64,000 bases of DNA from assembly GCF_008831285.2 (NCBI RefSeq), contig NC_045147.1, positions 13,742,854-13,806,853 of the forward strand. The letters run 5' to 3'. Position numbers and translations under genes: made by a program. Below the pieces are notes generated by a model. It was not told where the DNA came from and searched no databases. It was given only the letters and a program-made list of their open reading frames with translations. The DNA comes from Nymphaea colorata. Lineage: Eukaryota; Streptophyta; Magnoliopsida; Nymphaeales; Nymphaeaceae. Positions 1-11,857 of the stretch are shown piece after piece. How positions within the stretch are numbered: position 1 is the first letter of the stretch; each line of letters starts with the position of its first letter.

Positions 1-2
1 TT

Positions 3-80
3 CTTCTTCATCTAAAAAGAGTTACTGCAATTCGTTTTTTTATAGGTTTCAAAATTTCAATGCCAAACCCATCTACGGCC
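3..80 (+). repeat. Upstream segment duplicated at 3580-3681 (tandem gene duplication footprint)
   Basis: This stretch upstream of the first BURP copy is recognisably the same sequence as 3580-3681 upstream of the second copy. Both begin CTTCTTCATCT followed by an AAAAAG run, and both end with AAATTTCAATGCCAAACCCA. The second copy carries about 20 extra bases in the middle. Homologous upstream DNA shows that the duplicated unit included promoter-distal sequence as well as the gene, with a period of about 3.6 kb at this point. Confidence 0.75.
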
Positions 81-235
81 ACCTGCATTGTATTGCCATT
101 GTAGTTTTTGGAAGGGTAAAAAGTTATTTACATAGCTACTTGACTGAGGAGTTGATCTGGATCCAGCCACGTCCGAAATCTGAGTGTTGCAGCGGGCATT
201 TCCCGCCGCCAAACACAGCCGGAGGCCCCATTGCG

Positions 236-245
236 TTTATTTATA
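236..245 (+). promoter_or_regulatory. TATA-like element of the first BURP copy
   Basis: TTTATTTATA lies about 62 bases before the ATG at 307, in a suitable position for a core promoter with a short leader. This is assigned from sequence and spacing only. The downstream gene is broken, so current activity is unknown. Confidence 0.4.
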
Positions 246-358
246 CCCTTCACTTCCCTCCGGCCGCTCTCAGGTCCTCTGCTTTCCACTGGTTCTTCCG
301 GCCGATATGGATCTCCTCTCCTTCATCTTCTTCCTTTCTCTTCTTCTTCTTCTAAGAC

Positions 359-360
<2 letters not shown>

Positions 361-390
<30 letters not shown>
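361..390 (+). repeat. (CT)15 microsatellite
   Basis: A pure CT run just after the signal-peptide exon of the broken BURP copy. The intact copy has a CT run at the equivalent position, directly after its intron 1 donor. Confidence 0.95.
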
Positions 391-391
<1 letters not shown>

Positions 392-1794
392 AAGGATATC
401 CTTACGGCTTATAATGCTTATCTTTTGGGGCACAGGCATCTAATGCAGCTGGTGAAGGAAGAAAAAGCGTGAACCCCTTCTCACCCAAGGCGTCTTTTCT
501 CAGATACTGGCGCAACACCGAGCTGCCTGCATTCCTCCTCGCCAAATGCTCGCCTTTAAACGCCACTCAGGCGGCTACCTACGCTCGTTATATTGACGCT
601 CACACCCTCCAAGAGCATCTCCCTTTTTTCTGTGCATCCGCCAACTTCTACTGCACGTTCCTGAAGAAGAAGAAGGCATCCGCCCCGGCCCCTGTTCCCG
701 ACAGCTTCACCGTGTATAGCGGCCGAACTTCGTCAAGTACACGAAGGCAGGCAGCAGCGACTTCACCAACTACTCCGTCAGCAGCAACGTCGCCGAGGTC
801 ACATTCGCCACCTACGGCGGCGACCAAGACGGGCACTGCCAGCAGTTCACACGCTACGAGTCGGACGGCAACGTCGGGGCGGGACGGTTCTCCAAATACA
901 ACACCGAAGGCATCGGTCAATTTAATAACTACGGTGACCACAGCAACGTCGACCAGCACCGCTTCACCCGCTACGGCGACGACACCAACGCTGGTCTCCA
1001 GATGTTTACAAGCTACACCGAAAACTACAATGTCGTCGGGAACGACTTCAAGTCGTATGGCTCCGTCGCCAATGGCATGAGTAGCCAGTTTTCTGGCTAC
1101 TCGACGAGATCCAACGTGATCACCAACAAGTTCACGTCCTACAACAAGGAGGGCAACGGCCCGCTGGATCAGTTCACCAGCTACGCCGAAAACGGCAACA
1201 TCGTCCGGAACCAGTTCCAGTCTTACGAGGCCGGTGGCAATGCCGGGCTCGAGCAGTTCCAATCGTACTCTGAGCTCGCGAACTTACCGGACAATAGTTT
1301 CCGGTCGTACGGGAAAGGCGATAATGGTGCAAGCCTTTGGTTCGAGACATACGGCAACGCATGGAACCCGTTGGTTCAGTTCACGGAATACGGGAAGGAC
1401 GGGAACAGCATCACCGCATCCTTCACCTTCTACAGCAAAGACAACACCACGTTCAGCGACTACCACCGGACAGGCACCACTTTCAACGACTACCGTAACA
1501 CCACCGTCTCGAACACGGCCCTCGTCGAGCCAGGGAAGTTCTTCCGCGAGGCGTCTCTCGTATGCGGCCACCGCATTCGGATGCCGGACAAGCTGCCACC
1601 GAGGTCGTTTCTCCCGAGGACCATAGCGGACAAGCTTCCTTTCTGCTCCCGCCGGTTGCCGGAGCTCATTCGGACTCAACGCATCCGGGTTGCAGGTAAG
1701 ACGGATTTGCTTCGTAGTCGTGTCATCTTCTAGTCGGGTCATTTGTTATTCAGTACATTTGTTTTCGTTTTGAAAATTAAATTACTTTTAAGTT

Positions 1795-2305
1795 GCATTT
1801 AACTGCCATGGTAAAATTCCAAGCCGCATAAAAAAGGTGTGTTTTGAGATCTTTAGTTCAAAATCCATTATAGATTTATGGTTGAATGGGGAGCTCTGAT
1901 CTTAAATCCAGATGCTATGATCTCAAATCACTGTGGACATTAGATCTGCGCTAAAACAAATCCGAGTGGCTTCAAAGGGGTGGACGAGGATCCGATTACA
2001 ACACCTCTGCTTCTCACTCTTTGGACCTTCCACCGACTCTTTGCATGCTCTAATCTTTGTGTAGATCTTGTTTTCGATTTGCTAATTAAATCACTTTTAC
2101 CATTTATTTGATAGCAATGGTAAAATTCAAGGCTGGATAAAAAGATGTGTTTGAGATCTCCAATTAAAACAGAATAAAGATTTTAAAATCATGGATTTTA
2201 AAACTTTTTATAAATTTATGATCGGATGGGAGAGATCTGACCTTAAATCCAGATCCTATGATCTCAAATCACTGTAGATATAAGATCCGCTTAAAACAAA
2301 CACAA
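1795..2305 (+). repeat. Two diverged copies of a repeat inside the pseudogene intron
   Basis: Roughly 1795-1965 and 2101-2305 share ordered blocks: a TGGTAAAATTC motif, a GTGTTTGAGATCT-like block, a block containing CTTAAATCCAGAT, and ATGATCTCAAATCACTGT. They account for much of the expansion of this intron relative to the 62-base intron of the intact copy. Their origin (transposon or local duplication) is not determined. Confidence 0.6.
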
Positions 2306-2715
2306 CATTGAGATATGTATGTTTGAGCTTCATGGTGATTTTGAGATCAGTAGGATTTCGAATTCATATATTTAATGTTGGACCTTTAAATATAGTATGA
2401 ATGTAAGATGTATGATATTAGGGAGGAGTTTTAAAAGCACACTTTTTATTTAGATCCGAGTCTGAAGTGTTCATATTTTAGATCGAGATCAACAATCTAA
2501 TGTTGTTTTCATTCAGTTGGCCATGGTCCGAACATTGGCCGATTGCGAGCGACCGGCAGGCAGTGAAGGGCGAAACGAAAAGATGTGTGACCTCGATCGA
2601 GGGGATGGCGGAGTTCGGAGCGTCAGTGCTGGGCGAGAAGGCATGGGTGTCGATGACGGCGAACACGGCCGGGTCCGGCAGGATGGTGGAGGTGGGGAAA
2701 GTCCAGGGCCGGAGT

Positions 2716-2782
2716 GGAAGCAACGAGTTCCTTTACTTCAATGAACATTGCTATTGGTTGGGAAGCAACGAGTTCCTTTACT
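2716..2782 (+). repeat. 22-bp perfect direct repeat at the BURP truncation point
   Basis: The same 22 bases, beginning GGAAGCAACGAG, occur at 2716-2737 and 2761-2782. They are exactly where similarity to the intact BURP exon ends. They may mark a deletion or repair event that removed the Cys-His part of the domain. They could also be a local duplication that arose later. Confidence 0.8.
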
Positions 2783-4245
2783 AGCATTAGTACTATTAAC
2801 TTCTCTAAAGAAGGAAGGAGTAAGGTCCGAACTCAAATTGGTGCAACCAACAAATGATAAATACATGACCATGTTAGATCTGACCCAGCTGCAGCGCACA
2901 CGCTCTCTGTGTGGGCTACTCTGCCTCACAGTGGCTCATCAATGGTACTTTTTCTCAACTTTATACATCTAGTAGGAATGTTTATAGGGTTCCTCGGCGA
3001 CTTTTGAATAAGTTTTCTCGCTCTGTTAAGAAGAAGAAAAAAAATAAACATGAAGGAGCTGGAGCATAGATTCCTCTCACATGCGGCGAAACTGAGGCCT
3101 TGTCCTTGCTGCCATTATGCCGCACAAAGACAAAATCCGTTCTATTTGAAGAGATATCTGCTTTTCGATTGGAATCGCAATAAGAAAATGTCATTTATTT
3201 AAAGAACACGTACGATCACTTCATATTTCTAAAAACTATATATATATATATATATATATATAAGAGAAACATAAGAAAAGGATGGGGTGTGTAAAACCCT
3301 TTGTTTATTTGGATCTCCGTCTAATCACAAGCGTCGGATGAGTTATGTAAAGCCGCATATGCTATGGGAAGCCGGCGTATGTGTATATATATATATATAT
3401 ATATATTCACAACCGGACATGACATCCTTTGGACGAGCATTAAACTTGCCATGAATGGAAAACGGGTTACTGCTACACAAACCCACTTTTCTAGAAACGG
3501 AATTCCAATACAGATCAGTTACCAACAATCTACTATAGATCTCCTTCCAACTCAAAATCTTCAACAAATTAAAACTGTGCTTCTTCATCTTAAAAAGAAT
3601 GACTGCCATTCATTTTCTAGATTAATTATGAAGTTTCATACGTATAGTTTTCGAAATTTCAATGCCAAACCCAAAAGAAATTGCCCTTGATGAGTTCATT
3701 TGTTGCTGCGAACGAAACAAACTCCCAAAAAACATGAATAAATGGATCCACATGCCTGCACAAGTGGACATAAATGGATTACAGCTATCAACAAATAATT
3801 CACATGTGGATTGCATTGATGTGAATCGAAGATCATGAATTGATTCAGAACCCAAGGTTGTCGGCACAAAGTTCGCATGCAATGACTCGTGAGATACATA
3901 TGGTTCGTAATGTTAAAATTTGTCAGAAGAACTTTATGGATTTTTTTCAAAATAGATTTCGATTACAAACTCGTGAGAGGTGTGTACACCTGCAAGCACC
4001 CGCAGACACGTACAAACATCGGGCACAGTTCTGTAAGATTTCGTCTGTTTTTTATGCGATCATGGCCACCGGTAGGCAGCAAGGTGCCAGACCACTAGGC
4101 CATGATCAGAAAAGGGCAAGCACGGTGGGATCCGCGGATTGAAAATGAAGATCTCAATGGACGAAGAAAATCGTCCAAAGGTGAGACAGTCTGTCCGAAA
4201 GCGACCCTGTACGTCTCTTCCCTGGTTTCATGGCTGTTTTGATTG
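2783..4245. other. Spacer between BURP copies; no gene seen
   Basis: Contains TA microsatellites at 3237-3262 and 3384-3406 and the duplicated upstream segment at 3580-3681. Short ORFs here show no recognisable domain. The rest presumably includes the upstream region of the intact BURP gene, with a weak TATA-like TATACTTAA at about 4246 just beyond it. Confidence 0.6.
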
Positions 4246-4322
4246 TATACTTAAACCCAATCTCCTTCGTTCTTCACCTCATCACTGATCAGAATCGCCA
4301 CTTGGATCCTTCTGCTTCTTCA

Positions 4323-4371
4323 ATGGCGCCGTTCCCTTTCTTCTTCCTCATCACTCTAATTGCTGCAGTAT

Positions 4372-4406
<35 letters not shown>

Positions 4407-6889
4407 GGACGTTTCAGATATTAAGGTGAACTTGCAGTTGTAACTAGCCAATGATACCCACTTCCATGGTTCCTAGAACTTCCACATTTTTGTTAGTTGT
4501 TTGTAGCTTTATCCATTTCTTTGAGCATTAGTGGGTTTTGCACTGACTATAAGATGATTATGTTTCCGTTTAATATCAGGCTCCCTGTCATAATAATGCA
4601 ATCCTTCTCTTTGGAAAACAACTTATACGATCATGTAGTAGTACGAGAGAAGAAAAAAATGTCATTTAGATATTCGAGACTGATCCTTCCCGATAGAAAA
4701 ACCTTAGATCGCGATGTTGAGGGGTCAGCATCAGCTCTATTACGTTCAAGGACTAAACTATCCTGCTGCAAACACAAAATAAATGTTTCGGAAACTAGAA
4801 AATTCCTTCTTTTTGAATAGACAAGATTGTACTACTCTTAAAATTCGATGAGTTCTGCATCACTTGCTTGTTCTTAGTCTCAACTGTTCTTATTTATGCG
4901 TGAAAATGCATTTATCTTAGAGTCCACTTTAAAACTGAGAAACCAGGAGATAACATCCATATCATTTGGATTCTGAAAGAAAAAGACCTAAAAATTAAGT
5001 TCTGATCTCCCTCTAATGTGTATAGTTCCTCTCACTTTTTCGTTTTTTCTTTGGCATTAGACTCCCTGGGCAGCTCATACTGGAGCAGAGGGCGTGAACC
5101 CCTTCTCACCAAAGGCATCCCTTTTGAGGTACTGGCGGCGGACCTTTCCCGACGCTGAGCTGCCGGCCTTCCTCCTCGGTAAAGCCTCCCCTCTGAATGC
5201 CACCCAGGTGGCCGTCTTCTCCCGGTACATCGATTCCCACAATCTGCAGCAACACCTCCCTTCCTTCTGCGCATCTGCCAACCTCTACTGCACCTTCCTC
5301 AAGAAGGATTGGGCCTCACTCCTCTCGTCCGGTGCTGCTCAAGACGCCTCCTTCGCTGAGTACGCAAACCGAGATTTCGCCAACTATAGCGTGTCTGCGG
5401 GCAACAGCGACTTCACAAACTACTCCGTCAACCAAAACATCGGCAAGGACACCTTCGCCGGCTATGGCGGCGAGCGCCAAGCTGGAGACCAAGGGTTTCT
5501 CAACTACGAGTCCAATGGCAACGTCGGCGCCTCTCGGTTCGGTCGGTACCAGACGGACGGCGTCGGAAAGTTCAACAACTACGGCGATAGTGGCAATGTC
5601 GAGCAGCAACGCTTCAGCGGATATGGCGACGGCAGCAACGGGGGGCTCGAGACCTTCCAGGGCTACTCCGAGAAGTCCAACGTCGTCGGCGCTGACTTCA
5701 AGTCGTACGGCTCCGCGGCAAACGGCATTCTGAGCCAGTTTTCAGGCTACTCGACGGGGTCCAACGTGATCACCAATAGCTTCACGTCCTACAACAAGGA
5801 GGGCAACGGCCCGCTGGATCAGTTCACCAGCTACTCTGACAGCGGCAATGTCGTCCGGAACGAGTTCCTGACGTACGAGGACGACGCCAACGCTGGCGAC
5901 GATATATTCCAGCAATACGCCGATGGAGCAAAGAAGCCTGACAATGTTTTTCGGTCCTATGGGCCCAGCGGTAATGGCGCCGGATTCATCTTTGGTAACT
6001 ACGGCAACTCTTCGAACCCGCTGGCCGAGTTCACAGAGTACGGAAAGGACGGTAACGGAGCGACGGCGTCGTTTTCCTCCTACGTGACCGAGAATACCAC
6101 GTTCAAGGAGTACCACGAGACGACCACCACCTTCGGCAGCTATATCAACGCTTCCTCCCGCCCCACATCCGCACTCGTGGAGCCCGGCAAATTCTTCCGA
6201 GAGGCGGATCTCTTGTCCGGGAACCCGATACCCATGCCGGATATCCACGACAAGATGCCTCCGAGGTCGTTCTTGCCAAGGACGATCGCCGACAAGCTTC
6301 CGTGCAGCTCCACCCGGTTGCCGGAGCTTATCCGCATGCTAAACGCCAGCGGTCTGCAGGTAGGGATCGGATTCCTCTCTGGAAAAATCACAACCAATGA
6401 CGCCCTTGTTTTCCTTTTCAGGGCTCGATGGCTAGAACCTTAGCGGACTGTGAGCGGCCGCCGGTGAAGGACGAGACGAAGCGATGCGTGACCTCCCTCG
6501 AGGGGATGGCAGAGTTTGCGGCGTCGGTGCTCGGTGAGAAGGCGAGGGTCTCGACGACAGCCAACACAGTCGGCTCCGGGAGGATGGTGGCGGTGGGCGA
6601 TGTCCGCGGTCGGAACGGTGGCGGGGTGACCAGGGCCGTGTCGTGCCACCAGAGCCTGTTTCCCTACCTGGTCTACTATTGTCATGCAGTGCCACGTGTC
6701 AAGGTGTATGACGTAGAGGTGATGCTAGAAGGGAAGAAGGCCAATCAGGCAGTGGCGATCTGCCACCTGGACACGACCCAGTGGAGCGCCGGCCACGCCG
6801 CGTTCAGGGCGCTGGGACACAAGCCGGGGGAGATCGAGGTGTGCCACTTCATCTTCCAGAATGACTTCATATGGGTCTCCCAGGGTTAG
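4323..6889 (+). CDS. Polygalacturonase-1 non-catalytic beta subunit-like BURP protein
   Basis: Exons 4323-4367, 5061-6359 and 6422-6889 join in phase 0 to give 603 residues, close to the usual size of PG1-beta-like proteins. Residues 1-15 (MAPFPFFFLITLIAA) form most of a signal peptide, so the product is predicted to enter the cell wall. Residues from about 27 (NPFSPKASLLRYW) begin the conserved N-terminal region. It is followed by about 20 FxxY repeats (for example FTSYNKEGN, FRSYGPSGN) across roughly residues 100-350. The BURP domain starts near VEPGKFFREADL and ends with Cys-His pairs at 523-524, 535-536, 562-563 and 589-590, spaced CH-X10-CH-X25-CH-X25-CH as the family requires. In tomato the family member binds and modulates polygalacturonase in pectin breakdown. 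That role here is inferred from family. Donors GTATGC and GTAGGG and acceptors ATTAG and TTCAG are visible. Confidence 0.93.
4373..4404 (+). repeat. (CT)16 microsatellite at start of intron 1
   Basis: The CT run begins five bases after the start of the GTATG donor of the intact BURP gene. It corresponds in position to the CT run at 361-390 of the broken copy. Confidence 0.95.
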
Positions 6890-9800
6890 CGGGCCTCAAA
6901 CTCTGTGTGGTTTAGGAAAATTAAGATCCTGTTTGTGCTCAGAAACTTCAATCCGGTTAGAAATAAAATTCTCCGGTGAGGTTACTAAAAAGCAAACACC
7001 ACGCTTTAGATATGGTATCTGATCTAGTAAATCGATTTTGTCTGTCTGAACCTATATTTGTGAATGATCTTGCATTGTTAGAAAGGTCTATATTCAATTT
7101 GAATTAGATATTAGATCCGAGCATTCCTAGATAACACACTATGAAATTGTATCAAATTCAGATTTGAGAAATGGCGTTCGATCATATTCAGATTTCGATT
7201 CAAATTAGATTTTGTTTCAAATAAAAAACATATATCCAATCCTCATACATTTTGAAAATAGGTCAAATTTGGTTCAAAATTTGGATTCTGATGTGAATAT
7301 AAAAAGCAGATTCAGATCATGTTCAGGTTTCAGAATTTATGTAGAAGCTCATCCTCCAACATTTTAGCCCAAAATTTTTCCTTCAATTTGTGAAATGCAG
7401 GGAAGGTTTGGGAGAAATCCTGGGATGTATATCTTTGTTCTAACCTGAGATCTTCATAGTTTGATGACTCGTCTTTCTAGCTCAGCCTGCCAATGACGAG
7501 AGAGAAAGATCCATTTCCAAGTTCAGATTGGGTTCCCTACATAGCACGAATAAAGACAGAGAGTGTGTCCACTTCTGATTCAGACTGAGTTTGAACACCA
7601 GCAGAAAGACATTTTAGAAGAAAAAGAATGACGCCGAACATAGATCTAGCTTGGTTGGTTCAACTCCTTTACCAGCCAGACAATCTCTTTAACTCGTGAT
7701 CGTTTTTTACTTCCGAGGAAGACTTGCCAATTCATGATGTAAGTAGAAGTTAGGGCCTTACAGAAGCTACCAAGGAAACAATCAAATTTATGTTTTGTCA
7801 TTCAGGGGCTGCAGCTCTTATGTTTATATTACATAATAGGAGTATCTTTCGAAAATTGTTCCAAAAATCGTCAAAATTTTAGATGTTTCCTTCAATATGT
7901 CCTCGTCGTGTATAGTTGCTTTTGAATGCAGAGAGCTTGTATAACATGACAACTTCACATAAATCTAATTAAGTAGCGGCATGTATGTTATCACGCTCCA
8001 AGAATGTTTTTCTTGATTAATTTTCACTAAGAATGTTAGCTTTCCAATACGGCAAGGAAACAGCTGAAGGAAAAGATGGAGCCATTAATAGGAATGAAGA
8101 AAATTCAGGCTATTGATATTCATGTTCCTCGGCTTAACATGCTTGAATGAGCATCTCCTCAGTTTAATCTGCTGTTACTTGTTCGTGAATTTAAAACAAT
8201 AGAAGGAAAATCTTCATCCCGGTTTAACAGTAACAAGAACAGTAACGAGAAGGGGCATTATATGTTCTTTGTTTAAGAATAGCCGGCCACTTGATCAACT
8301 CTGACTCATTTGAGAGGCACTTAATTACCATTGTAAATTTATGGATCAGACGTGACATGTTTTCGCCAAAGTGGCAAAAAAAAAACTACTTCTAAACTCT
8401 GTGACTTATCAAACCAAGAATCTTCAGTAGATTTATCATTTAGTGGAGTGCAGTAGTGGGCAAACGAAAAGACAGGTAACAGCACTTATTATGAATTCCG
8501 GAAAGTGGAAAAGTGCATCATTAAATCTAAAGAACACTAACGAAAAGTTCGGTTTGTTCCTATTCTTCTTTCAGTTGTATATATATTTAATGTATGGCTG
8601 CCTTTCTTGTGGTCTCCTATTATGGATACTGTTTTCAACCCATGTGTAGGAGATAGAAAAAATAGTAATTCACCACTTTTCGCTTTGTTCATGCAGATTA
8701 TTAGTTCATACGGTTCTCAACCAACACTAGCATTGGAACATCAGAATGTATATACACGGGTCCTTAATCCTAGGGATCTACAAATGATAGTCTTAGATCT
8801 GAGGGTCTCATCTCATCTAGCACATGCATTTATGGGTCTTCAATCATTTGAGATACATGAACTAAAGATCCAATGACCAAAATTTACATCTTGAATTTCA
8901 AACACCTCCGAAGAAAAACTCGGATAAGGATCTAAAACCTTGAAATCTTATTAGATCCTAATATCTCATATCACTTCAAAGCTGAGATATGACGGGCCGT
9001 AACATTTGGCATTAGAAATGGTCCATAGGGTCCTACACGTGCGGCCGTGTGTAACTTAAGAAAGATTTATACAAGGGGTTGTTAAGTAATTAGTTATCAT
9101 CGTTCATATCCTATTTAGGAGAGAAACCAAAACTGCCACGGGACGGTTTGAGATCCGCCAGACCAGAAGACCGGCTTAAAAAAAAAAGGGCAGGTCATGA
9201 CATTTCTCCTTTCCCTTGCTCCCATCCACTAACTCTTGCTAATTAGAATATACAAAGTAAGACCCAGTTGGAGTTTGACCTTAGTATGGATAAGTTCCAC
9301 AGGTTTATGGGTCCAATTAAAACTCTGAAGGAAGAGGACATGAAGAAAACCGCAGAGTTTATGATTCCACGTAAACTATACGTAATCTTTTTCAACTAAA
9401 ATTCTACAATATAAAGATTTAAGGAGAGAATATGAAGACCACCGAATGGTGGGTGCTACAATGCTGCGCAGACTATGATGATCAGAAAGACTAATTTAAG
9501 ATGGTGTTGAATGAGTGGAAGCCACCAACCGCCCTTTTTCTTATGCTTCACCTGTAGGGAACACTTGGCTAGGTTGATGGATGGTCGCCAACTGGATCAG
9601 CACCGGTGATATTGGGTGTCCGATTGGTTCCCTGAAAGTCGCTTTGATGACATGAACCCACTTCAACAATGATCGCATCCACATGCACGGTGGCCGGAAA
9701 ATACTTACTGTATAAAGGTGCCAAAAGCAACATTACTAGGCTTCGCAGATTCCTTACCAACCAAGTGACACGATTTCTTTTAATGCTCTACCTTTAGCAC

Positions 9801-10489
9801 CATACAAAAGAAAAAGAAGTGTTTCCTCTTTGCTTCTCGCATAATAAGGAGAAGGAGAAAGATTAAAAGGGCCCTCATTATACAGGGGATTCATTATAAT
9901 GCATTTTCATGTGTAACTTGTTGTTGAATAATCTCAAGCATTAGATGTACTTGCCATATCGGTATAGGACATGCAGAGGGCTTCGTATTTCTCTTACCTT
10001 CATGTGTGCTTTATAAAGAGGTGAAAAATCAAGTTACTGTAATCACTTCGATACTTATTTGGAAGGCGTCGAATGATTTCACGATATTGCTTTGATTGAA
10101 ACATCGTTGTAGTGAATATAATTTGCATACAGAAAAAAGGAGAGTTCATCTACAACAGAAAATACCAAATACATTGCTTTTCTCGACGACAGGATGCAGC
10201 GAGAAAAGCATCCTAAGGAGACGATCTCTTTCTCTCTGTTTTCTATCGGTTGTTTTCTATCTGTTTAGTCGGATCTTGTAAAGAAAGCCACTTCGAGTTA
10301 CTAACCAGATTCAGATTCGCCATGCAGTTTCGCAACCTGAATTTGAATCTGTGTTTGACATCCGATTAGGATCAGATTTGAGTTTGAAACAACGGAATAA
10401 AGTGAATTTGGTAAAGGCTGGATCCAACTGCCAGAATACTAACTCTTTACCATTCGATCACTTTTTTTATAGGGCAAACACTGGATGTC

Positions 10490-10527
10490 AATATGGATTT
10501 GGATTGGATATTTGACCGAACCATTCC

Positions 10528-10584
<57 letters not shown>

Positions 10585-10913
10585 ATGAAGCAATCAGATA
10601 TGATTTTGATATAACAAATGACATTCGGTTGGATTCACATTTGGATTTGGATCAGATTTTGTATTAAAAAAATATCCCATATCCTACGCTCTTCCATTTT
10701 GAAAATTGACCGATGCCATTCAAAATTGAGATTCGGATTAGGTAGTGAATGTAAAAATTGGATACTGATCTAATTGGGATTTTGAAATTGGATTTCGAAT
10801 TTGATTTAGAAATGACTTTTCTTTGTTCGTATTCAAATCCGAACATGTGAATAACCAAAAAAGCAGATATGCTTAAGAGTACATTTGATTCCAATCTAAT
10901 CCATTGACACCCT
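10490..10913 (+). mobile_element. Degenerate hAT-like MITE relative
   Basis: It begins GGATGTCAATAT and ends CCATTGACACCC. It shares the internal block CATTTTGAAAA followed by TTCAAAAT with elements at 14736-15149 and 30723-31113, and a (TA)24 microsatellite has grown inside it. The outer ends are eroded and no convincing target duplication remains, so the boundaries are approximate. Confidence 0.5.
10532..10580 (+). repeat. (AT)24 microsatellite
   Basis: A 49-base AT/TA run lying within the degenerate MITE relative. It generates spurious IYIY reading frames on both strands. Confidence 0.95.
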
Positions 10914-11700
10914 TTTATGAGGCCCTACTAAAAGACATATATATATATATATTTCAATGCACAAACACTGTGTGTGTACGCGTGTATGTGCGTATGTGTG
11001 TGTGTGTGCAGATAAAAGTGTGACCTAACTTCGGTCGACCGCATTATGTAAAGATGCCGAAGATAAACTATATACCATATATCTGTTACAACCAGTTGCT
11101 GTTAAAGATGTAAATTTTCTCATCGAATTCAACCACTTGTATTCGGATTTGAATCGAATGTCATATCATATTTGCAACCATTGGCTTCCTCCTTGTACCT
11201 AAGCTTTAACAATATTTGTGACCACTTACGAACAAACTAATACCAGTTTTGACAGAGAAGATGATATTAGTTGTTCATGGTTGCTAGCTCAGCTATGCTA
11301 CAAGCATGCAACTTTTTGGAAAGTAAAATAAAACAATAAGTGGTGAAAGCCCTCCAAGGGAGAAGGATATCTTTTTATTGGAATCGGCATGTGAATGTTA
11401 TTGGTTCGCAACGAGCCAATGGAACAAGCATCTTCCTTTTCTTTTCTATCTTCAAACAATGGATTCCAATCTTTTTTCTAATACATCATTCCTCTCATCT
11501 ATAGCAAGCTGGGAGATTCAAGTTTTCATGGCGGTTAATGCCTTGATAGTTTTCGTCTCAAAATCTTGGCCAAATTTCATGAATTTGACTAATTGAATTA
11601 GATTTCGACCGTATCCTGAATGTTATGGAAAGGTTAGGATTAATTTCTTGAAAGGTGAAGACTGTTTTGAAAGGTCAATACTAATTTATATGTCATCCGA

Positions 11701-11857
11701 TCTTTTAAAACCAAATTCAAATCTCACAAGTACAAGATTCCATACACACATACATAAATACATACACGATTCCTTTATATCTTTTAAAACCAAATTCAAA
11801 TCTCACAAGTACAAGATTCCATACACACATACATAAATACATACATGATTCCATTAT
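11701..11857 (+). repeat. 79-bp tandem duplication
   Basis: The unit beginning TCTTTTAAAACC and containing CATACACACATACATAAATA occurs at 11701 and again at 11780. The two copies are almost identical, which implies a recent local duplication. No gene overlaps it. Confidence 0.85.

Larger units (their letters stand above)
307..2782 (+). pseudogene. Decayed polygalacturonase-1 beta-like (BURP) gene, upstream copy
   Basis: This is a broken tandem copy of the gene at 4323-6889. A signal-peptide exon (ATG at 307, MDLLSFIFFLSLLLLL), an FxxY-repeat exon (436-1695) and part of the BURP exon (from 2517) are recognisable. Five defects are visible. There is no GT dinucleotide between 307 and 435, so intron 1 lacks a normal donor, and direct read-through stops at 412-414. 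A frame change near 719-725 separates NPFSPKASFLRYW from the FxxY array. A net 2-base loss occurs at 1673-1676. A net +4 change lies at 2556-2562. The BURP domain stops after about GRSG near 2716, so all four Cys-His pairs are missing. Splice sites GTAAGA (1696) and ATTCAG (2511-2516) survive, bounding an 821-base intron against 62 bases in the intact copy. Expressed protein from this locus is unlikely. Confidence 0.88.

Noticed and set aside
648-1742. Antisense open frames over the broken BURP exon
   Set aside because: They read VVVxGVAGEL-like repeats, the complement of the FxxY array. Equivalent antisense frames occur over the intact copy and reflect GC-rich codon use.
5316-6248. Antisense frames over the intact BURP exon
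   Set aside because: Same explanation as for the upstream copy; no independent domain.
10439-10667. Frames reading IYIYIY on both strands
   Set aside because: Produced by the (AT)24 microsatellite.
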